Assembly (NCBI RefSeq): GCF_046484155.1
Contig: NZ_JAWOBT010000104.1
Span: 46,028 to 110,027, forward strand
Direction of reading: 5' to 3'
Origin: Alkalibacterium sp046484155
GTDB lineage: Bacteria > Bacillota > Bacilli > Lactobacillales > Carnobacteriaceae_A
DNA length: 64,000 bases
Shown: one piece after another, positions 59,123 to 64,000 of the stretch
How the letters are laid out: every line of letters begins with the position of its first letter
How positions within the stretch are numbered: the stretch's first letter is position 1
The notes under the pieces: generated by a model
Seen by the model: the letters and a program-made list of their open reading frames with translations, nothing else
Databases searched by the model: none
What the model was told of the DNA's origin: nothing
Made by a program: the position numbers and the translations under genes

Positions 59123-60913
59123 ATGGAACAGAAAGAACTATCAATTAGACGATCCATACCTTTCAAAGAACAGATGGTTGTCTTGAAACGAATTATGAAA
59201 TTTGGAAAACCTTATAGAAAACAATTTGCCTTAGCTATATTCTTCAGTTTGGCGCTGGCGATTTCAACTGCAGCCTTACCGCGGATCATTCAATTATTCA
59301 TTGATGATCATTTAACAACTGGAAATGTAACTCTTCAAATTATTCTGATGTTTGCAGGTTTACATTTCGGTGTCACGCTGATTCGTCTGACGGTCTGGTA
59401 TTTTGAGCTATACATTTTCAATATGGCCTCAGAAAAAACAGTCCGGAATATTCGTAATCAATTATTCGAGAAATTGCATACACTAGGGATGCGCTTTTTT
59501 GATAGGACATCGACAGGGTGGATAATTACACGTGTAACCAACGATACAGAAGCCATGAAAGATTTCTGGCATGTATTTTTAGTCATCATGCAAGGGGTAT
59601 TTGGTGTTGTTATTTCATTAGGAGCCATGTTTCTACTTGATGTAACAGTCACACTGTGGATTTTGATCTTCGCACCCGTTTTATTAGTCATTGTTCGCAT
59701 CTATCAAGTTTATAGCTCGAAAACGTATAATGGCATGAAGTCAAAATTGAGTCTGTTGAATACTAAGTTAGCGGAAACTATTAATGGCATTTCAATCATC
59801 CAACAATTTCGTCAAGAAAAACGTCTGCAAAAAGAGTTCGAAGAGATTAATAAGTCTTACTTTGATTCCCGTTTTTCAATGATAAAAATCAACGCATTGT
59901 TGCTGAGTCCAGTCATTAATCTCCTTTACACCTTATCGATCGTTGTTATCTTAGGTATCTTTGGTACAGAAGCTTTATCTGGACCAGTTGAAGTAGGGAT
60001 CATTTATGCCTTTACATCATACGCAAACAACTTTTTCAAACCATTAACACAACTAATGGACAGTATGAGCTTATTCCAAGAGGGGATCGTCTCGAGTAGC
60101 CGCATTTTAACAGTGATGGATAATGAGGAATATGCCCCTGCTCAGCTAGACAATGAAGATGCACACATAGTGGATGGGAAAATCGAATTCAAAAATGTAT
60201 CATTCTCCTACGACGGGAAAAATAATGTCTTGAAAAACATTTCTTTCACTGTCAATCCCGGAGAAACGATTGCTCTGGTGGGACATACGGGTAGCGGTAA
60301 ATCTTCTATCATCAATGTTTTGATGCGCTTTTATGATTTCCAAGAAGGAGAAGTTTTCATTGACGGTAAATCTATTAAAGAGTTTTCGATGAGAGAGTTG
60401 CGTGGACGTACGGGATTAGTACTTCAAGATTCGTTCCTCTTCTACGGCACTATAAAAGATAATATCCGATTACTCAATGATTCAATCACTGATAGAGAAA
60501 TCATAGAGGCTGCACGTTTTGTTCAAGCGGATAAGTTTATTGAGGAGCTTCCAGGTCAGTATGATGCAAAAGTCGTTGAACGTGGTGCTAGCTTCTCAAG
60601 CGGTCAAAAACAATTGATTTCATTCGCAAGTACCATTGTTAGGGATCCTAAAATTCTTATTTTAGATGAAGCAACAGCGAATATCGATACTGAAACTGAA
60701 GCACTTATACAAGAAGGTTTAGAACGCATGAGAAAAGGCCGTACAACGGTGGCTATTGCGCATAGACTCTCAACGATTAGAGATGCTGATCAGATTTTAG
60801 TGTTAGATAACGGACATATAGTTGAAAGGGGATCACACGACGAGCTTATTGAACGCGGTGGTCAATATAAAGACATGTTCGAATTACAAAATCTAGGCTT
60901 GCAGACTAGATAA
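59123..60913 (+). CDS. Heterodimeric ABC exporter subunit B
   Basis: 596 residues with the same fusion layout. Walker A GHTGSGKSS, Walker B LILDEATANID with catalytic Glu516, but signature FSSGQ (491-495) instead of LSGGQ. The composite ATP site made of subunit A signature and subunit B Walker motifs is canonical; the other is degenerate. This fits BmrD/LmrD/TM288. Likely exports drugs or lipophilic compounds; substrate not shown. Confidence 0.92.
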   Translation: MEQKELSIRRSIPFKEQMVVLKRIMKFGKPYRKQFALAIFFSLALAISTAALPRIIQLFIDDHLTTGNVTLQIILMFAGLHFGVTLIRLTVWYFELYIFNMASEKTVRNIRNQLFEKLHTLGMRFFDRTSTGWIITRVTNDTEAMKDFWHVFLVIMQGVFGVVISLGAMFLLDVTVTLWILIFAPVLLVIVRIYQVYSSKTYNGMKSKLSLLNTKLAETINGISIIQQFRQEKRLQKEFEEINKSYFDSRFSMIKINALLLSPVINLLYTLSIVVILGIFGTEALSGPVEVGIIYAFTSYANNFFKPLTQLMDSMSLFQEGIVSSSRILTVMDNEEYAPAQLDNEDAHIVDGKIEFKNVSFSYDGKNNVLKNISFTVNPGETIALVGHTGSGKSSIINVLMRFYDFQEGEVFIDGKSIKEFSMRELRGRTGLVLQDSFLFYGTIKDNIRLLNDSITDREIIEAARFVQADKFIEELPGQYDAKVVERGASFSSGQKQLISFASTIVRDPKILILDEATANIDTETEALIQEGLERMRKGRTTVAIAHRLSTIRDADQILVLDNGHIVERGSHDELIERGGQYKDMFELQNLGLQTR

Positions 60914-60933
60914 CAGATGAAATAGTTATAAAT

Positions 60934-60984
60934 AAAAAGTGGGGCATTCATCCGTTGAGGATTAATCCCGCTTTTTATTTTTTT
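60934..60984 (+). terminator. Rho-independent terminator after ABC exporter
   Basis: AAAAAGTGGG pairs with CCCGCTTTTT (one G-U), then ATTTTTTT. Confidence 0.8.
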
Positions 60985-61104
60985 GCTAGCGAAAAGACGT
61001 ACCGGAAAGCGCAGATTAGGAGTCTAGATGTTCGTGAATTCGACATTTCGAGCGTGACAATTAGGGATCACATCGATTTTTCCAGTAATTGGTCCTTAAG
61101 AACC

Positions 61105-61150
61105 TGAAAAATAGAAAGAGGCTGGAACAATAGCTCCAGCCTCTTTCTAT
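61105..61150 (-). terminator. Terminator of plsC-like gene
   Basis: ATAGAAAGAGGCTGGA pairs with TCCAGCCTCTTTCTAT; on the minus strand the stem is followed by TTTTT. Confidence 0.92.
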
Positions 61151-61186
61151 AATTAGTTGAATGATTGAAAAGATTCTGTGCATCGT

Positions 61187-61771
61187 TTATTTGTCTAAGT
61201 GTTCAAAAGCTGTTTGAATCTTTTCAGAGTAATAAGCATTTATATCTTTCACCCCTTCAATCTTTCGTTCCACATAGAAAGGTTCTCCGATGCGGACAGT
61301 TGCCTTCTTACGCTTAATCAAGTCTTTGAATGTAAGCGGACCACTGTAAACGGCAGGGACGATTGGTTTTTTACTCATTTTTGCTATCGTTATTGCTCCG
61401 CCTTTCAATTCATTGGAATGTCTTGTTCCAGCGGGGAATATAAGTAAACCCAAATCACTTTCTTTTAGAGATTTTACAGGTATTTTAATAGCGCTAGGGC
61501 CAGGGTTGTTTCTGTCTACTGGAAAAGCGTTCATGTTAGTGATAAACCAGCTGATTATCGGATTTTTGAATAATTCTTTTTTTGCCATAACGCTGAATTG
61601 CTTGGGTGACGCGGCGAGCGCGAGATAAAGAGGATCTATCCACGAGCGGTGAGGGGCTATTAAAATATAATTTTCATCTTGAGGCAAATTTTCTTTACCA
61701 ATAAAATTCGGTTTGCCATTTAAAATCCAAAATAACAAAAGCACTATGCTGCGTACTACTGAGAAAAACAT
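61187..61771 (-). CDS. plsC: 1-acyl-sn-glycerol-3-phosphate acyltransferase (PlsC family)
   Basis: 194 residues. Acyltransferase motif I APHRSWIDPLYLAL (H-x4-D), motif II region NMNAFPVDRN, motif III LLIFPAGTRHS and motif IV KKPIVPAVYSG. An N-terminal hydrophobic helix anchors it in the membrane. It should acylate lysophosphatidic acid in phospholipid synthesis. ATG 61771 is preferred (AGGAAG 8 nt upstream) over GTG 61780, which overlaps the site. The usual motif III Glu (FPEGTR) is Ala, a variant common in Firmicutes. Confidence 0.88.
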   Translation of the reverse strand: MFFSVVRSIVLLLFWILNGKPNFIGKENLPQDENYILIAPHRSWIDPLYLALAASPKQFSVMAKKELFKNPIISWFITNMNAFPVDRNNPGPSAIKIPVKSLKESDLGLLIFPAGTRHSNELKGGAITIAKMSKKPIVPAVYSGPLTFKDLIKRKKATVRIGEPFYVERKIEGVKDINAYYSEKIQTAFEHLDK

Positions 61772-61851
61772 ATTAGTCACTTCCTTTTTTTTACTTCTTT
61801 TATTAGTATGCGATAGGATTTAAAAATTAGCAAGATATTATTATCTGATTA

Positions 61852-61880
61852 TTGCATTTAATTACTTTTTATAGTACAAT
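61852..61880 (+). promoter_or_regulatory. Promoter of rpsB-tsf
   Basis: TTGCAT (61852-61857), 17-bp spacer, TACAAT (61875-61880). Confidence 0.8.
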
Positions 61881-61887
61881 TATAAAC

Positions 61888-62011
61888 GGTGCATAAAGCA
61901 CTAATTTCACACCTTAGTTGATGCTTTGAATGGTGCTCCAGATGCCATGGAGTGTTCAGGCAGATGACACTAGGGGAGGAAAATACAAAAACCAAATGGA
62001 GGAATGACAAA
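61888..62011 (+). promoter_or_regulatory. Structured rpsB leader, likely S2 autoregulatory RNA
   Basis: About 125 nt of leader with several hairpins: GTGC-ATAAA-GCAC near 61892, CTCCA-GATGCCA-TGGAG (61936-61952) and AGTGT/ACACT (61951-61971, overlapping the former, so mutually exclusive). S2 leaders that bind the r-protein are known in bacteria. Assignment to a known Rfam class was not possible here. Confidence 0.55.
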
Positions 62012-62770
62012 ATGGCAGTAGTATCAATGAAACAATTATTAGAATCAGGAGTGCATTTCGGACACCAGACAAGACGTTGGAATCCAAAAATGAAACCTTT
62101 TATCTTCACAGAAAGAAACGGTATCTACATTATTGACTTGCAGAAAACTGTTAAGTTGATCGATAAAGCTTACAACTATGTACGTGACGTTTCTGAAGAT
62201 GGCGGAGTTGTTCTTTTTGTAGGTACAAAGAAACAAGCTCAAGATGCAATCAAAGAAGAAGCTATTAGAGCAGGCGCATTCTACATCAACCATCGTTGGT
62301 TGGGTGGAACGTTAACTAACTGGGACACAATCCAAAAACGTATTAAACGTTTGAAACAATTAGAAAAAATGGAAGAAGACGGAACATTTGACGTCTTACC
62401 TAAAAAAGAAGTGGGATTATTAGTCAAAGAACGTGATCGCTTAGATAAATTCTTAGGCGGAATCAAAGATATGCCTAGAAAACCAGACGTATTGTTCATT
62501 GTAGATCCACGTAAAGAACACATTGCAGTTAAAGAAGCACAAAAATTAAACATTCCTATCGTAGCAATGGTAGATACTAACTGTGATCCAGATGAGATCG
62601 ATGTAATTATCCCTTCAAACGACGATGCTATTCGTGCAGTTAAATTATTAACTAAAACGATGGCTGATGCTGTTATCGAAGGTAACCAGGGAGAAGAAGA
62701 GTTTGAAGAAGAAGCTAAATCTGATTCTTTAGATGAAATTGTTGAAGTTGTAGAAGGCGACAACGAATAA
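62012..62770 (+). CDS. rpsB: 30S ribosomal protein S2
   Basis: 252 residues. MAVVSMKQLLESGVHFGHQT at the start, RRWNPKMKPFIFTERNGIYI, FVGTKKQAQ, HRWLGGTLTNW and VDTNCDPDEIDVIIPSNDDA. An acidic tail closes it. TGGAGGA sets ATG 62012; the frame is open upstream within the leader but lacks a ribosome site. Cotranscribed with tsf. Confidence 0.97.
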   Translation: MAVVSMKQLLESGVHFGHQTRRWNPKMKPFIFTERNGIYIIDLQKTVKLIDKAYNYVRDVSEDGGVVLFVGTKKQAQDAIKEEAIRAGAFYINHRWLGGTLTNWDTIQKRIKRLKQLEKMEEDGTFDVLPKKEVGLLVKERDRLDKFLGGIKDMPRKPDVLFIVDPRKEHIAVKEAQKLNIPIVAMVDTNCDPDEIDVIIPSNDDAIRAVKLLTKTMADAVIEGNQGEEEFEEEAKSDSLDEIVEVVEGDNE

Positions 62771-62819
62771 TTTAAACTTACAGGTTAGAACCATAATCTA
62801 CTGAGGAGGAAGAAGTATA

Positions 62820-63701
62820 GTGGCAAATATTAAAGCAGTTCAAGTTAAAGAATTACGTGATAAAACAGGCGTAGGTATGATGGACGCAAAAAATGCATTA
62901 GTGGAAACTGATGGCGATATGAACGCAGCTATCGATTACCTAAGAGAAAAAGGTGTTTCTAAAGCTGCTAAAAAAGCAGACCGCATTGCAGCTGAAGGCT
63001 TAGCAAACGTTTATGTTAATGGGAATGTTGCAGCTATTGCTGAAATCAACTCTGAAACAGATTTCGTTTCTAAAAATGATAAATTCCAAAATATAGTTAA
63101 AGGCATTACTAAAACAGTTGCCGACAACAATCCTGCTTCTGTTGAAGATGCGTTACAATTAGATATGGATGGCGAAACGATTCAAGATACCATTACTGAA
63201 GCAATGACTACCATTGGTGAAAAAATCACTTTCCGTCGTTTTGCAGTATTAGAAAAGACAGATAATGACGCGTTTGGTGATTACGAACACATGGGCGGGC
63301 GCATCAGTGTCTTAGCTATTGTTGAAGGAACAGACGACGTTGAAGTTGCACGTAACGTAGCTATGCACATTGCGGCAATTAATCCTAAATATATTACACG
63401 TGAAGATGTCGCTCAAGAAGATAGAGATCACGAATTAAGCATGTTAACTGAACAAGCTAAAAGTGAAGGTAAACCAGCAAACATCGTTGAAAAAATGGTT
63501 CAAGGACGTTTGAATAAATGGTTAGCTGACGTAAGCTTGGTTGACCAATCTTACGTTAAAAATCCAGATATAACAGTTGGACAATACCTGAAAGAAAATG
63601 GCGCTTCAATTAAATCCTTCATTCGTTATGAAGTAGGAGAAGGAATTGAAAAACGCTCTGAAGACTTCGCTGCTGAAGTACAAAGTCAATTAGGTAAATA
63701 A
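62820..63701 (+). CDS. tsf: Elongation factor Ts
   Basis: 293 residues. N-terminal UBA-like domain KELRDKTGVGMMDAKNALVE, conserved TDF of NSETDFVSKNDKF, and C-terminal GASIKSFIRYEVGEGIEKR. It recycles EF-Tu-GDP. The start is GTG 62820 after GAGGAGGAAG. It ends with a terminator before pyrH, so pyrH is transcribed separately at least in part. Confidence 0.97.
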   Translation: MANIKAVQVKELRDKTGVGMMDAKNALVETDGDMNAAIDYLREKGVSKAAKKADRIAAEGLANVYVNGNVAAIAEINSETDFVSKNDKFQNIVKGITKTVADNNPASVEDALQLDMDGETIQDTITEAMTTIGEKITFRRFAVLEKTDNDAFGDYEHMGGRISVLAIVEGTDDVEVARNVAMHIAAINPKYITREDVAQEDRDHELSMLTEQAKSEGKPANIVEKMVQGRLNKWLADVSLVDQSYVKNPDITVGQYLKENGASIKSFIRYEVGEGIEKRSEDFAAEVQSQLGK

Positions 63702-63713
63702 TTATATGTTAGA

Positions 63714-63748
63714 AAAGTAGGGATAGTTCACTATTCCTGCTTTTTTTT
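63714..63748 (+). terminator. Rho-independent terminator after tsf
   Basis: AAAAGTAGGGATAGT pairs with ACTATTCCTGCTTTT (G-U pairs), then a T-run. Confidence 0.9.
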
Positions 63749-63767
63749 ATAGTAATATAGGAACAAA

Positions 63768-63813
63768 TGATATAATATATTTTAATGACGCTACACATTA
63801 AATGTGGTAAAAT
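63768..63813 (+). promoter_or_regulatory. Candidate pyrH promoter region
   Basis: Two extended -10 words, TGATATAAT (63768-63776) and TGGTAAAAT (63805-63813). The palindrome CACATTAAATGTG (63794-63806) overlaps the second. Confidence 0.45.
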
Positions 63814-63846
63814 TACTATTGTATGAATGATGGAGGGAAAGAATTT

Positions 63847-64000
63847 ATGGATGAACCGAAGTACAAACGTATTATATTAAAAATAAGTGGAGAAGCGCTT
63901 GCTGGTGATGCTGGATTTGGTATACAACCACCCACCATTCACGAAATTTGTCAGGAAATTAAAGAAGTTCATGAATTGGGCATTGAAATTGCTATTGTTG
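63847..64000 (+). CDS. pyrH: UMP kinase PyrH (3' end outside window)
   Basis: 51 codons are visible from ATG 63847 (after GGAGGG). The protein begins MDEPKYKRIILKISGEALAG, followed by DAGFGIQPPTI, the amino-acid-kinase glycine loop and start of UMP kinase. It phosphorylates UMP to UDP. The order rpsB-tsf-pyrH is the standard bacterial one. The rest of the gene lies beyond the right edge. Confidence 0.95.
   Translation, partial: MDEPKYKRIILKISGEALAGDAGFGIQPPTIHEICQEIKEVHELGIEIAIV

Noticed and set aside
1..64000. CRISPR arrays, prophage, integrative elements or toxin-antitoxin and defence systems
   Set aside because: No regularly spaced repeats, integrase other than XerD, phage genes or recognisable defence genes were seen; the two tRNA genes show no flanking attachment repeats.

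Overview
The window is a chromosomal segment of an AT-rich, low-GC Gram-positive bacterium. Gene content and order point to the Lactobacillales. The FabT-regulated fatty-acid operon ending in accDA, FabK as enoyl-ACP reductase, a FdaB-type class I aldolase and genes spaced by Rho-independent hairpins fit this. Blocks of gene order still match Bacillus subtilis (fur-xerD-deoB-punA; lysA-ribT-scpA-scpB-rluB-resD-resE; ypbB-recQ-ypbE-cmk-rpsA-der-hup; ysoA/tig/clpX/ysxC/hemA; lexA-ynzC-tkt-yneF). Carnobacteriaceae is my best guess for the family, by inference only. No phage, insertion sequence, CRISPR array or other mobile element is visible; this is core genome. Two genes are cut by the window edges: cvfB at the left and pyrH at the right.

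Layout. 1-8.4 kb: RNA-binding CvfB, Fur, XerD, nucleoside catabolism (deoB, punA), lysA, orphan ribT, condensin partners scpA/scpB and rluB. 8.4-12.1 kb: a ResDE/SrrAB-like two-component system, then an FMN riboswitch controlling ribU. 12.1-19.7 kb: ypbB-like gene, short recQ, LysM protein, cmk, rpsA, der, hup. 19.7-26.7 kb: two tandem glutamine synthetases, a cobalamin adenosyltransferase, tRNA-Arg(UCU) on the minus strand, a ZIP metal transporter, a stress-type protein, tRNA-Ser(CGA), a 49-codon gene and a CDP-alcohol phosphatidyltransferase. 26.7-37.6 kb: a MarR regulator, a DUF2187-type protein, and the complete fabT-fabH-acpP-fabK-fabD-fabG-fabF-accB-fabZ-accC-accD-accA operon. It has two tandem FabT palindromes at its promoter and a third between fabK and fabD. 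37.6-46 kb: TPR protein, tig, clpX, two minus-strand metabolic genes (flavin disulfide oxidoreductase, class I aldolase), engB and a degenerate glutamyl-tRNA reductase homologue. 46-54.2 kb: obgE, rnz, a short-chain dehydrogenase, LapA-like protein, degV, recJ, apt, and lexA on the minus strand. 54.4-64 kb: ynzC, tkt, yneF, a heterodimeric ABC exporter, plsC (minus), rpsB, tsf, pyrH.

Most interesting points. (1) The gene after engB occupies the position of hemA in Bacillus and keeps the GluTR fold signature and the catalytic-loop context. It has Asn at the catalytic Cys position, a broken nucleotide-binding glycine motif and a shortened C-terminus: a maintained pseudo-enzyme. (2) The first of two tandem glutamine synthetases has Glu at the position of Arg62, the feedback-inhibition residue of Bacillus GS, while the second keeps Arg. 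(3) A perfect 21-bp inverted repeat with a 3-nt loop, abutting a second hairpin, precedes the ABC exporter. (4) The FabT, LexA and FMN control sites can be read directly from the sequence. All family calls are from recognisable motifs and remembered family sequences; no database search was possible.
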